Source of the DNA: Branchiostoma floridae
Lineage: Eukaryota; Chordata; Leptocardii; Amphioxiformes; Branchiostomatidae
DNA: 64,000 bases
Assembly: GCF_000003815.2 (NCBI RefSeq)
Contig: NC_049989.1
Span: 9,632,578 to 9,696,577 of the forward strand
Direction of reading: 5' to 3'
Part shown: positions 43,976 to 56,027 of the stretch, piece after piece
Position numbering within the stretch: position 1 is the first letter of the stretch
How the letters are laid out: each line of letters starts with the position of its first letter
Notes under the pieces: generated by a model
Database searches by the model: none
Seen by the model: only the letters and a program-made list of their open reading frames with translations
What the model was told of the DNA's origin: nothing
Program-made: the position numbers and the translations under genes

Positions 43976-45659
43976 TTGTTGATTTCAAGAAAGCATTCGA
44001 TTCTATTTGGAGAGATGGCTTGTACTACAAACTGTTATCATCAGGCATAGGTGGACAATTCTTCAAAATCATACAATCCATGTATTCCAACGTTACATAT
44101 TGTGTTAAAACTCCTGGTGGCCTGTCAGACTACTTTAAATCAACGTGCGGCGTACGCCAAGGGTGTAATCTAAGCCCCCTTCTATCTAACCTTTTTATAA
44201 ATTACCTCCCATGCGAGTTGTCTTCATCATTCATCATCATCATCATCGACCAATGGTCGGAACTAGGCAAGTGCATATTTCGCCCCATAGGGCCCTATCT
44301 GACATAGCTTGCTCTAAATTATCAAAATGTATACCAGAGTCTCTAGTTAAAGTGTCCGTAAAAGTCAAACTTCTGCAATGCACCCGGCCACTTGGTTTCC
44401 ATAGAAGAACAGAAGACACTACTTCCTGTTTTGCTCGGCTTCATCATTATGTGAACCTGTCACTCTCGAAAATACTCCAATTAACAGTCTTCTATGGGCA
44501 AATGACCTAGTCCTCTTCTCAAAGTCAGAAAGTGGTCTCCAAGAGTGCCTAAAGAGTCTAGACAGTTTTTGATCACTCTGGAAGCTAGCAATCAATAGAG
44601 ACAAAACTAAAGTGATGATATCTTAAAAAACTGGACGAACAGGTTACAACAAAAACTCGAATTTCCAATCACAAGGACAGTCCTTATACATTACAAACTT
44701 CTATACATATCTGGGGGTAGATATAACACCCTCCGGATCATTTCAGCATGCAACAAAACAACTGAGAATAAAAGCCCTCCGGGCTTCTTTCAAACTTAGA
44801 TCCCTCCTTCTGTCAAACTACAATCCATCTATTTCGCTAGCCCTTGATTTATTTAATAGTTTAGTCAAACCAATTCTGCTTTATTGTAGCGAGATACTGG
44901 GAACAACAGTTCAATCACGGGATCTTATCCTTAACGGAATAACGGAATGTCCAAATGAAAACATAAGACAAATAATATCCAACATTATATCTCCGATACT
45001 AGGGTCGGATGTTGACGTCCGTTGAGCTACTCGTGTCGGAAAAAAATCTGACCCACCATCTAAAGGTCCGGTTTTAATTCGACTCAGCAAGTACAATGAT
45101 AAGCTACAGATGATTTACCATTCCAATACATTAGCTAAACAAAATATTACGGTAACTCAGCCTCCGATTTCTTACGAGGTTTCAGACCTTCGTTCCCAAA
45201 AGTTCAGTTAACGCTGCCATAAGAGGAGAATTGGGCATGTTCCCGCTATACATAGATACACAGACTCAACTGGTTAGATATTAGATAAGATTGAACAGCC
45301 TTTCGAATAACAGAATCGTTAAAGAAAGCATATACTGAAGCTGTAAGACTAGAACAAGACTGGGTTATACATGTACGAGATACACTCTGTAGACATGGGT
45401 TCCAAAATATCTGGCTGAACCCCAACGTAAGCGCCAACTACTCTGGAAACATGTTCAAGGAGCGCCTTAAAGACGAGTTTCTGTCCAGCTGGCGACAAAA
45501 AATCAAAGATTTAAGTAAACTCGATACATATTCAAAAATAAAATCTGAATTTCATATTGAGAAATACTTGCTTTCGGTCCAAAACAAATCCTTTGTAGCC
45601 AATACAACAAAACTCAGAATTGCTTCACACCGGTTAGAAATTGAAAAGGGCCGACACAA
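43976..45659 (+). mobile_element. LINE ORF2 fragment: RT, RRM-like segment, C-terminus
   Basis: Plus-strand motifs in order: VDFKKAFDSIWRDGL (motif A), STCGVRQGCNLSPLLSNLF (motif B), an insertion at 44233-44467, SLLWANDLVLFSKS (motif C with the first Asp of ADD changed to Asn), TYLGVDITPSG, SLVKPILLYCSEI (thumb), then TECPNENIRQ, ATRVGKK and VLIRLSKYNDKLQMIY (the RRM-like segment), then VPKSSVNAAIRGELG-type sequence, LCRHGFQNIWLNP and KLRIASHRLEIEKGRH. Stops at several points and a small deletion near 45195 make it dead. It ends at the octamer repeat at 45660. Confidence 0.88.
44233..44467 (-). mobile_element. 235-bp insertion in the LINE RT, SINE-like
   Basis: The RT homology stops after LPCELSSSF and resumes with INSLLWANDL, so this segment is foreign. 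On the minus strand it starts GAGAGTGACAGGTTCACATA and ends with a (GAT)n run, the layout of a short retroposon with a simple tail. No clear target duplication and no tRNA boxes are seen, so the class is uncertain. Confidence 0.5.
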
Positions 45660-46045
45660 TAATGTCAAGACCATATCATGTCCATACAAGTAGTACTTAA
45701 AAAAAAATGCTATAATAGAATAATCTCATTAATTATGCAAATTTACTTCTATCTTGCATAATTAGTATTTCATTTTGTACAACAATGTACAAATGTACCT
45801 GCGTACCAAAAATCATACAAATCCGTTGTTCCCTTCTTCAGAAGTTTTTAAAAAAAATGCCCCTTCTATCTCAAAACTAGCTATAGCCGCTAGGGGGCCC
45901 AAACTTGTGTCACTTCTTCCCGAGCACAAGAGCTATCTAACAGATAATAATCGTGACCATAGCTTGTTCAGAACGCGAGATAGCAAAACCGGAAGTTGCG
46001 CTGCAGTGCCAAGGGAAGCCGCTAGGGGGCCCGAAATCTAATAAT
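45660..46045 (+). mobile_element. Octamer-rich repeat, copy E (partial)
   Basis: GACCATATCATGTCC, CTCATTAATTATGCAAATTT, ATCCGTTGTTCCCTTCTTC, GCTAGGGGGCCCAAACTTGT and AAAACCGGAAGTTGCGCTGC match 52000-52385 of the full copy. It abuts and truncates the LINE fragment on its left. Confidence 0.85.
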
Positions 46046-46076
46046 TCACTCACACCAAGTATGTAATAAGAAGGGT

Positions 46077-46742
46077 TGAGAGGGTCAAAAAGACAAGTAA
46101 GCCAGGGAGGAAACCTTAATCTGGGAATAAATTTTACGAAATGTAGTATTTTGATCTTACCATTAGATATTACGAGAAATATACAACACCATACTCATGT
46201 GTTCAATCAACGGAGATCAATTGCATATGCCTAACTAGTCGATTATTTGTGCCCAATACACATCCCATATTTGTTGTGTGAGATCAACAAGGTGCTAAAT
46301 AGACCCCATGTAGTTAGTCGTCGACCGCTTTTTAGGATTCGGTTGCTGTTTTAAATCTCGATTGCTGTTTTAAAAACTCGATTGCTGTTTTAAAAACTCG
46401 ATTGCTGTTTTAAAAACTCGACTGCTGTTTTAAAAACTCGATTGCTGTTTAAAAACTCGATTGATGTTTAAAAACTCGGTTGTCATTTAAGGGCTCGGGT
46501 GAGATGTCGGCTGCGATGTAACGATGTAGTGATGTCGGTTGCGATGTAAGATAAGTGCGCTGTTAAACGACGGTCGGTTTTACGAAGCGCTAAATCGCTG
46601 TCGAAACTCGAACGGATACGTCGAAAACGAACGCCCGATGACGCGGCAATCGCATCGACAGTCTCTATTGTGCAGTCGAGTCATCGAACTAAGAAAACCA
46701 CTTCTTAGACCGCAAACTTTAATTAAGCCGGTGAACTTTCAT
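46077..46742 (-). mobile_element. tRNA-headed SINE-like element, copy 2 (inverted)
   Basis: The reverse complement of 21764-22372 over its full length. The tRNA-like head is at 46736-46670 (GGCTTAATTAAAG, GTTCGATGACTCGACTGCAC), and the other end passes CCCTGGCTTACTTG to GACCCTCTC. The 20-bp array (CTCGATTGCTGTTTTAAAAA) at about 46340-46490 has more units than copy 1. The B box is weaker here (AGTTCGATGAC). Confidence 0.75.
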
Positions 46743-48215
46743 CAGATTCAATTTCTCAATAACAGCTATTTTTCACTGTTGCTTGTGTCTCTTCGCAATA
46801 TTGCTATGCGTGTTTTACTATAAGTAAAACAGTTGGTGTCTGCAAAAAAAGAATTGATACAAAAATGATTGAAGTCTTCATCAGAGACAGACGACACTCG
46901 CTTTGTACCAACTTGACCCGACAGACACGAACACCTATCTTGAACCACTTGCGCATCACCATTTTATCATTGCGGCACATTGAAATATATGCTCCACTTA
47001 CTCTTACTTAGAAAGAAGTTCTCACCTACATCCACATTTCACAGGGCGGGTGACATCGCCCCGACCAAGCGATTAGACAAAGTGCTCAACGAATGAAATT
47101 GATAAAGAACATCTTTTACCGACGTTTGTTTTACTGTCTTTTCCGGCATGCTCCTACATATAATATTCCATGATATTCCAAATATAAAGTCAAGGGTTGT
47201 ACAAATCCATTTTGGGTCTTAGCGAGGTCGTAAAGCGGTCGCCGTCCGTGGGAATGGGAGGCCTACTTGACTGATCCCATTTATCTGGGCATGTGCTTGA
47301 TGGGATGTGGTCTGTAGTCTGCTCTTTGCGGTCTACAAACGCGTTAATAATTCAGAACATATATGGAACATCTAAAAGCTTTTTGATTTATTTGTGAAAA
47401 ACCCTACCAATGGATTTTTTAGCGCACACTTTCTCGTTAATCCAACGTTTCTTTTCTGGTTGTTCAGCAAATAACCCGGGATATTTTCAGTATGCCATGT
47501 TATATAAGCCTAGTTTTACATCACATGGTATGACTTATTGATAGCATATGGGTACATGAAGACTTAATTGTCTAAGTTGAAGGAATACATTTTTTCATTA
47601 ACGTAATGGCATGGCTTAATTTCCTTTCAATGTAAACAAAGTAAACGTCCTCACGTTGGCATGCTGCAAGTTTGAGATAAAGCGTTGGCATTTCTCTTTC
47701 TAAAAACATTGGCAGCAGGTTATACTAACTTTTTTTCTGGGGTGCGGCATTTCATTGACGTGAGGTTAAGTTGGATTTCTTTATTTGAATTATAATTACC
47801 ATTCTTCTTCCTTGTCCCTAAACGGCGCCATAATCTCGAATAATAGGTATGGCGTTTAGAGTAAACTAAAATGTATCATAACAGAACACAACGCTGCACA
47901 GCATTCCCCTTCCACATCCTCACGTAGTATTGCACACTTGATATCATGATAAACCCCCATCCATACCCTCACTTTCAGCTTGGCCGCGTGAGCTGATTAT
48001 TCGTAATCTCACTGGACAGCTTTTGCAAAAGGCGATCTGCCATTCATTCCAGGGTGAAACCACAAAGCACACCCGTGGTTCATCATCTATCTTCTTCTCA
48101 AGGATCGTTTTGTGTCGTCTTCGACCCGTTTATTTCTTAAGTCGAGATACTTCAATACATCCTTGCCATCCATTGCCCTTCGTTCAAAGGCACACGCGGA
48201 CCATACAGAGATAGT
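46743..48215. other. Upstream region of the GPCR exon, nothing recognised
   Basis: No repeat or coding match. It may hold the promoter and upstream exons of the receptor gene, but I see no clear TATA or initiator element that I could defend. Confidence 0.35.
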
Positions 48216-48524
48216 GTGTGGGGTTGTTATATTTGTTGTTTCTGCTTCGCCGGAGACCTGCAAATTACACTTACAGCAGTAATGCCATTCAGACCCAAAG
48301 GCAAGTTCACGGATAACGTTTTGTGTCGCTACTATGGGTCGCCAGGCGGTAGCTGCGTGGTGCTACGTCTGCCTGCCAGTCGAGAGTATTCCAGCCGCCG
48401 GGATGGCAGGTGCCATCCGCGCCTCCGCCAAACCAGCCAGCCGGCCTGAAGATGCCGTACCGCAAGACCTTTCCAGAACAATACATTATTATCACGCCGG
48501 AGAAGATTATTTACTAAACCTGAG

Positions 48525-48943
48525 ATGATTTACGAGGAAAGTGCCGTAGAAACCATGGAAGGTGGTCCGGAAGGAGATAACGTTACCTACGATCTTCTCC
48601 CGATGCTGCAGCCTACAACGGTCACCGCCGCGGCAACTGTTCTCGGCATGACGATGTTTCTCGGCACGGTGGGGAACATGATGGTCCTGTACTCATTCTT
48701 ACAGAACAAGGCCCTGAGAACGGCCGCTAACGGGTTGATAGCGAACCTGAGCGCGGCGGACCTGGTGGCTTGCACGGTGGCATCGCCGATTGCTCTGGTA
48801 GTTGTACTGAGTCAGGACCCGCTGCCTCCGCCTGTTTGTGATCTACAGACCTTCTTCTCTACCCTGTGTAACCTGGTGACGCTGCTCATGCTGGTGGGGA
48901 TCAGTGTGGACAGGTGGCTCAACATCAACTACCCTTTCACCGG
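48525..48943 (+). CDS. Rhodopsin-class GPCR, first coding exon (TM1-TM3)
   Basis: The exon encodes a signalling receptor of the plasma membrane. Residue numbers start at the first ATG: N-glycosylation site N19-V-T; TM1 about 33-58 with G50-N51 (N1.50); TM2 about 68-95 with LSAAD, D79 (D2.50); C105 (C3.25); TM3 to D129-R130-W131, a DRY variant exactly 25 residues after C105. Position 3.32 is Ser, not Asp, which argues against an amine receptor. The exon ends at GG/GTAAGT (48944), phase 2. M11 (48555) has the stronger Kozak context (ACCATGG) and may be the real start; 48525 is the longest reading. Base composition is clearly richer in CpG than the neighbours. The family within class A is not recognised. 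Confidence 0.9.
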
Positions 48944-48949
48944 GTAAGT
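48944..48949 (+). other. Splice donor GTAAGT
   Basis: A consensus 5' splice site directly follows the conserved DRW/second intracellular loop start. Introns near this position are common in class A receptors. Confidence 0.8.
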
Positions 48950-51245
48950 TACTTCATAGAATCACGTAGACTCTGAATTTGTCAACTCATATTATTCCAC
49001 AGGGTGCCGTAATACTGCCATAATACAAAATCATTGCTATAGACTCCCTCTCAAGATTGTTTTGAACACCTAAATATCTGACATTTATATACCTCATGAT
49101 TGCAGGTGTTGCATTGGTACATCTCTTTAAATAACTTTAAGATTCATGTATATTGTTTCTCATGTGGCGGTATCATGGCATCCTGTGAAACTATGAGGAG
49201 CAAAGATTTTAAACAACCATGTAGCGTAACACACGTACACGTCTGCTATCTAGACATAGAGATGGACTGGATAGAGAATGGTGTTTTTCTACTTTGTCAG
49301 GTGTTACCACTATGGGAAGATTTCCTCAATTACAAACATGAATCTAAAATGTACATAAGATGTACACATTGTATAGTCAGGCATCTAACAAACGAAGGTG
49401 GACTCAAAAGTAAAAGATATTGCATAAGTATGCACAGTCAAACGTAATCCCGATGTGAACAATAGACCTGAAGTGCTTTTTACAGATGCAACCTTAATGA
49501 TCGCCTTTATCATTTATTCTGTAATCGAAAACCAAAACGATTTAAATTGAAAGATTAAATTCCAATTGTCATTCTATATCATTATGCTCCATAGCGCCCA
49601 TAGGACGTAATATAACTATACAAAGTAAGATAGAACAGTTTATACTTGTAACTGCCTGCTCATGAGAGTCAGTGAGTATCGACATTTGCAATACCTTGAC
49701 CTCAAGCAGTTGTACCTAATTGTCCAAGGACACGAAGACATCAATACATTTTTAGATCTGTAAATGGCACGTTCTAATCAAGGGACAATCTTTATACTTA
49801 AGGCATAATGATAGTATTTTCAGACCCAACTATGACCACTTAAAGCATTTGATTGATATAGATGAAGCGTAATAGCATTTTAACACCTATAATTAAAGAA
49901 TACAAATTGAGACCCCACATTGGTGAAACGTAGCAACGGTTTTTCACGGTCTAAAATCGACCAGGCGCCATTCTTACAATACAGAGATGAGTTGAAGGTC
50001 TGGACGACTGTCTGGTCACTGCAGATTTGTTCGTCGATGCTCTGTGATTTGGATCTTCTTAGTCAATGTATCCGTGACATTCTTACTACACAAGTTTACA
50101 CGGAGAGATATCATATGACCGATGTTTGCAAATATTAGTAACCGGTGTCCTCAAAATGTACTGGTTTGCTAGTTTAGTCTGCAGAAAAAAATCTGCGTCA
50201 ATACACACCTAACCTAGTGCGACCTGGCATATCTTTCTTCAAAAGGTACTCGGGCGTTAAGATAAAAAATGAAATGATAGATACAACTACTAAGATATGA
50301 ACCAAGGCCTCTGTCCTTGCTCATAGTCGTGTGCACATTTGAATCTCTATTCTAGACCCTTTGTGCCGTATCCAAAGTAACGCAAAAGATCATGTACAAG
50401 TTAGAGTGTATTTTCTGTATTCCATACCCCGTGTAATACAATGGCTCACGGCGTATCACACTAGGTTAGTAACAATATAAGCTGCATATCCGGATTTATT
50501 TGATCCATTCACATCGGGCCGGACCCCTATAAGCCTATTTGATAAGTGTGGCAGGTTCTAATATGACGTGAATGGTTACGCAAATATAACGTCTCCAGTA
50601 CGCACCATCTAAAACACCTCATATTTCTATAGATTGTGTCATAAGGACATTATCTTTCTACGTACCACCAAGGTAGTGAAGCTATTTACAGGTTGAATAT
50701 CAGTATGCCGTCCCAGTCTTATAATGGCAGGTCAGCAACAATCACTCCTCCGAGACAAAACCAGTTACCCTGCAATTGAGTACCTCATTAGCTGGCGGTC
50801 TCCTATCATCGTCTTTATCTGACAAGATCCATGGCAAAATCTCCACAAACATGAGCCGTTCTATGGGTTATTTGTTGAATTAGGGTTTTAACAGTGTGAT
50901 TATGTTGAGTAAGTCGTCTATAAACGGGGAAAGACATATTATTGAAAAGTACAAGATATAGATTTCAAAAAAGTCTTCACAGCATGAAGGGTATAGATAT
51001 TATAAGAATCGCAGAACCCAAATTTTAGAAAAGGTGGGGCTTTTCGTCTCCCTCTGCTTCCAAAAAAGAAGTCAAACCCAACCTGTTCAGAAATAGCCAA
51101 CTCTAGTATTACAGTAGAACATTGTTCATAACTGTCCATTGTCACTTGTATATCCACTATGTTTATACCATGTACTTGCAATTAGCCCTCGGGCACGAAC
51201 TTGCAAATAAACTTCTTCATCATTATAAAGAAGTAAAAGGCATTG
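48950..51245. other. Probable intron or intergenic DNA, nothing recognised
   Basis: Frames up to 115 codons (49100-49447) show no TM4-TM7 features. No repeat family members are recognised. Confidence 0.4.
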
Positions 51246-51249
51246 TCAA

Positions 51250-51473
51250 ATAGCTGTAAACTAGCCACGAAGCTACAAACTAGAAGATAAGCTACACAAA
51301 ACTAGAAGACTAGTTACAAAAATAAACTAGTAGACGAGCTACAAAAAAACTAGTAGACGATATACGAAAATCAAAGTAGCAGACGATCTACGAAAAATAA
51401 AGTAGTAGAGAAGGAACAAAAGCATAAAAAAGCGGACGAGATAAAAAAAAATCTATAGTAGAAAAAAACAATA
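51250..51473 (+). repeat. GACGAGCTACAAAAA tandem array, left part
   Basis: Degenerate units of about 27-33 bp (GTAGACGAGCTACAAAAAAA, CTAGTAGACGATATACGAAA). The same unit resumes at 52555-52640, so the array was split by the octamer-rich repeat. Confidence 0.8.
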
Positions 51474-52546
51474 ACTAGAGTTCGGCGACCTCATACCTCC
51501 ATGAATATTTAGAGCTTTTGCTAATTTCCTGCAAATGACTTAGCATTAACATGATTTATGCATGGTGTTGTTCATCATTGAATAACGTACAATACACATG
51601 TCAATTAAAATTTCCAATTCAGATCATTAATCATTAATTTGTTTTGCAATTTTTGCATAAATTATGCAAATAATTTCCTCATTTGTATATTTCATATCTG
51701 CATATGTTCCACCGATTATAATTAACAAGTGTTACATTTATCAAAGTCCAGTTATTGCAAACAATGGAATTATACAATTTCCTCATTAATTATGCAAATT
51801 AAGTCCTCATTTGCATAAAATGCATATCATTATGAACGTCTTTGCCCAAGCTACCTGCATACCAAAAATGCAGGCAATCCATCGTTCCTTTCTGCAGTTA
51901 TCCTCTTTGGGGTGTCTTGCACCTGCAGTTCCACAATTAAATGTTAGGAGACTGAAACTTGCCCCACTTTGTCATGACGCTTAAAGCTATCTACCACCCA
52001 AATGTCACGACCATATCATGTCCGGGACAAGAGATACATTGAAAAAACTGCTATGATAGAATATTCTCATTAATTATGCAAATGTACTACTATTTTGCAT
52101 AATTAGTATTTTCTCTTGTACAACATTGTCTAAGGTACCTACATACCAAAAATCATGACAATCCGTTGTTCCCTTCTTGAGTTATCCTTGTCAGAAGTTT
52201 TTGACAAAAATGCCCCTGCTATCCCAAAACTAGACGCTAGGGGACCCAAACTTATGTCATTTCTTCCTGAGCACAAGAGCTATCTAATACTCAAAAATCG
52301 TGACCATGGCATGTTCAGAACACCGAGATAGCAAAACCGGAAGTTGCGCTGCAGTACCAAGGGGAGCTGCTAGGGGGCCCAGAATCTAATCATTTCCAGC
52401 TTTCACCCCCACCCCACCAACACCCCAAGTATGAAACCAATCCACCCAGCCGTTCTTGAGTTATCTTGTTTACACACAGACACACACACAGACACACAGA
52501 CAAACGCAGGGTAAAATATAACCTCCATGACATTTCATGGAGGTAA
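51474..52546 (+). mobile_element. Octamer-rich 1.1-kb repeat, copy A (full length)
   Basis: Starts ACTAGAGTTCGGCGACCTCA then ACCTCCATGA, and ends TTTCATGGAGGTA with a CA/GACACAC-rich stretch before it. Four ATGCAAAT/ATTTGCAT octamers are visible (near 51661, 51794, 51810 and 52075). Two similar internal modules (CATACCAAAAAT, ATCCGTTGTTCCC or ATCCATCGTTCCT, then TGACGA/GACCATATCATGTCC) suggest an internal duplication. No protein frame. It inserted into a tandem array. Confidence 0.85.
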
Positions 52547-52640
52547 ATATAAACTTGCAGTTCGACGAGCTACAAAAAATAAATTAGCAAACGAGCTACA
52601 AAAAATTTAGCTACATGAAAATAAACGTTACTCTTTCCGA
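52547..52640 (+). repeat. GACGAGCTACAAAAA tandem array, right part
   Basis: TTCGACGAGCTACAAAAAAT and AAACGAGCTACAAAAAATTT continue the array at 51250-51473 after the inserted repeat. Confidence 0.8.
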
Positions 52641-55600
52641 TGACATATCACTTATCATATATTCTCAGCTAATTACGTTATCCGCAACTTACTGCATGTC
52701 TCAAAGACCTACTTTTTATGCATTGCCAAAGCAGTAGCCTAATATAAAGTACTTTGATAACACATTTAACTACAGTAAAATGCATATGCTTGCTAAGTTT
52801 GCCTTTAATTAATGGCTTGTAATTATAATCATTTTCAACTAAAAAATACATGAACGGACACAGACTTATGCTTATCTACGACATAACAGAATATTATCTT
52901 TATTACACGAGCAGCAAAACAAATAATTTTCTATCCAACAACAATCAATGTATGAAGTATCAGACTTTCAACTTCATTAAACCACCACTTATGCAAAATT
53001 ACTAGTATCTCATTGATTGTCTACCCCCTTTTTTTTGCACGACTTATCGCTACTCTAAATGCCATTGTGCAACATTTATGAAGAATCTGACCTTTTCTTC
53101 TAGCAGCATGAATTAGCCGTCATGGTCCTCTCTAATTGGCAATCATAAGCATTGGTCTCAGAGGGATGAGGAGCAAACGGTGGCAAAGAGGTCCGGAAAA
53201 CCTTTTAAAAGCACTTTACTAAATCAAAAGTCGATATATGGGTCATGGTGTTAATGACCATAATTTGTAGACGAGCACTACATCAGTGTTACATTATGAG
53301 TTGGGAAACATAAAATGAATCAAGTGCATGACCATAACAAAGGTTCTAGAAATTATAGTTTGTATTCTTTTTAATCCTTTGTTTACCTTCAGCCTTTTTA
53401 TTGAGAAGGGTTCTATCTACCTATGAGATGCGCATTATATATATATTTATTTACATATAAATATTATGCCGTATTTGCATGACTAAGCAATAAAACTGAA
53501 ACTTTTCTACGTGACAAGGACACTTGCGGAAGGATGGTCACCTACAAATTGAAGCTGTTCGTTTGCAATGAGCAATTTTTCTATGGTTCACCCCATAACC
53601 TCAGGCAGCATATAGCAACCAAGTATTGCCACATCATCAGTTAAGAGGTACTTTAAACAAATGTGTATTCTAAAATGTCAACAGTAGTCCGTTACATATG
53701 ATATGGTATTGAGCAGCAATAAACGAAAAGCATCAACTGAAAATGACCCGCAGTGAGTAAAAAGGGCATGTAAGGGTTTGAAAGGAATGCTTTAGCAGCA
53801 ATAAAGAAAACTCGTAATCCTATGACATGATGAATTGGTTCTGTCTGAATTACCTATGGGACCCCAACAAGTGCCATTATGTGGTCCCAATTGAGATATC
53901 ACACAGGGAAAGCTTTCAATACAAAGTGCTCTCGCAAATCTAACTCTTCGTCCAATAAACTACATGATAACTCTTACGACTCCTTCTTGGAAGGCAGTTA
54001 TACAATCGCTCTTTGATTTAATCTATGTTTTAGTGGAAAACAGTGGGAAATGTTGAATTGAGGATTGACATTATGTTTTAATACTCAATTCATCACTTAT
54101 CGCCTTCCCTTATGTACAATTTCCTGATTTTAGGAGGAAGTTCCATGCTAAAAGCTTCTTTCCTAGAACTTTATCGTTATCAACGGACTTGCTTCCACGG
54201 ACTTGAGGGGTACAATCCCTGAGGGGTACAATCTGAAGTCAAGGGTTAACAGACATCTTTCTTCACAGTACAGTGTAGTAACCCAATACACTTGAGTGGC
54301 TCCATGGGCCTTGTTTTGCGGTGAATCACAAGTAAATAAAAAAAAAATCCGATTTACCATTACTATGCAGAGTGCTTCAAACTTCTTCAAGATAAGGAAG
54401 CACTGTACGACTTTTATGGCATTTTATGACAACACTATGAAAATAACATGAGTTATTATATCAATGAAATAAAGGTCAGCACTAAACCTCATACTAAATA
54501 TGACACATTCGTGACCAAATCACGTCTCCTTACAATCTTAAAGGTTACATCGGTAACTCGTAGTCTTTTTATTGGTAGGTTTTAATTGTTATTAACATAT
54601 TATCAATACTAACGGCTATTACTTTGATATTATGGATAAACCCCACTCCACACCTAATAAGAATATCTCCCAACGATCATCCGCTATCAATTGTGTATTT
54701 TACACCGTTATCATTGCCAATCAATAATGTAAGCTACCAAGAAGGATTGTCGTTTAAATATCCGTGTTTTATCCTTATATTTTGCAATGTCCAACACTGA
54801 AGAGATGGACAACAACAAAAATTGTGCACGGTCAATCTGATGTACGTCTCATTGCATTTCTGGTTCAGCTTCATCCCTTCTAATCACGGATATTGCATTA
54901 GGCTTACGGACAGGTTTAGAAAGGGCGTTAGTGCACCAAAATTTCCTGAGCGCCGGGAACGATTAACTCGTGCGCGTCCCCCGGTAATATGCCCAGGAGA
55001 TTTAGCGTTAAATTGTATCTCAGCGAGACAGCCAGAATTTGTAACCGCAGCAACTCTAAACGGAGCAAAGGGACAAAAGTGCAGCGCTGTATTTGCCGGT
55101 CATAGTGTGATTGCGTGTTTTATAACAACACGATATTTTAACATCATGATATGTTGTTTTAGCTCTGTCGTGTATTGTACTTGATACTTTATGCGTGTCC
55201 GATTATACCACAGGAGCTAGAGAATACAGTTTGTCTCGCGAACTACGCAGGTGTACGCTACAGATAGGAGCGAGACATGTGATTTGTCAGGTTTGACTGT
55301 GTTCTTCACTAAGTCGGGGTTCCTCATACCCTTCGAACAGGGGCGAATAAATGTTTTCAAATTCATTGGGTCTTTAAAATTCTAAAGCTCCCAGCAAGCC
55401 GTATGTTGAACTATAGGCGCTTCAGAAGAAGAAGCTTCAGTAGCAGAACAAAGGTACAGTGACTCTCATACGGCCAACTACAGACTATAAGTAGAAAATA
55501 CATTAAATCTTACATCCGTAATATCATGTTTGTTACAATCAAGTAGGGCTAATCGAGGATTTCATTATCAGTTAACAACAATAACAAAACATTGATTACT

Positions 55601-56027
55601 TATTTTGCATTATCATAGTTGTAACATATATAAATGTGTAATCAAATCTGCTTACGGCAAAATTTCGATTGAACAGTACTAGTACCAGTCAAGGAATATT
55701 TCCATTGTGTTTGAAATTATTGTTTAACCCTGCTTTAGAATACATTCTGGTACATAACTTTCGGACTAAAACGTTAGTCTACTTTCCCGACTTTTCTTGT
55801 GATTTGGTCAGAGATAAGATTTTGATACAAACTTTTAAAGTTCCTTAGAGGTCACCAACCCCTGCTGCTGCCAATCGTTAGTCTTCCAGTAAAGATTACG
55901 CTAGGCCAACCGTACATACCTTAATGCACTCTTCTAACAGCAATGGAACTGCCTTTTGATGTAGCTATGGATCAAGTTGTGATACCGGAAGATAAGCGGA
56001 ATGGTTCTGCATCTCAGATCATAAATC
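52641..56027. other. No recognised gene
   Basis: AT-rich DNA with short frames. The 120-codon frame at 54822-55184 has no recognisable motif. Probably intron or intergenic. Confidence 0.4.

Noticed and set aside
54822-55184. Plus-strand 120-codon frame downstream of the GPCR exon
   Set aside because: I looked for TM4-TM7 or a receptor tail and saw none. No matching acceptor in the right phase.
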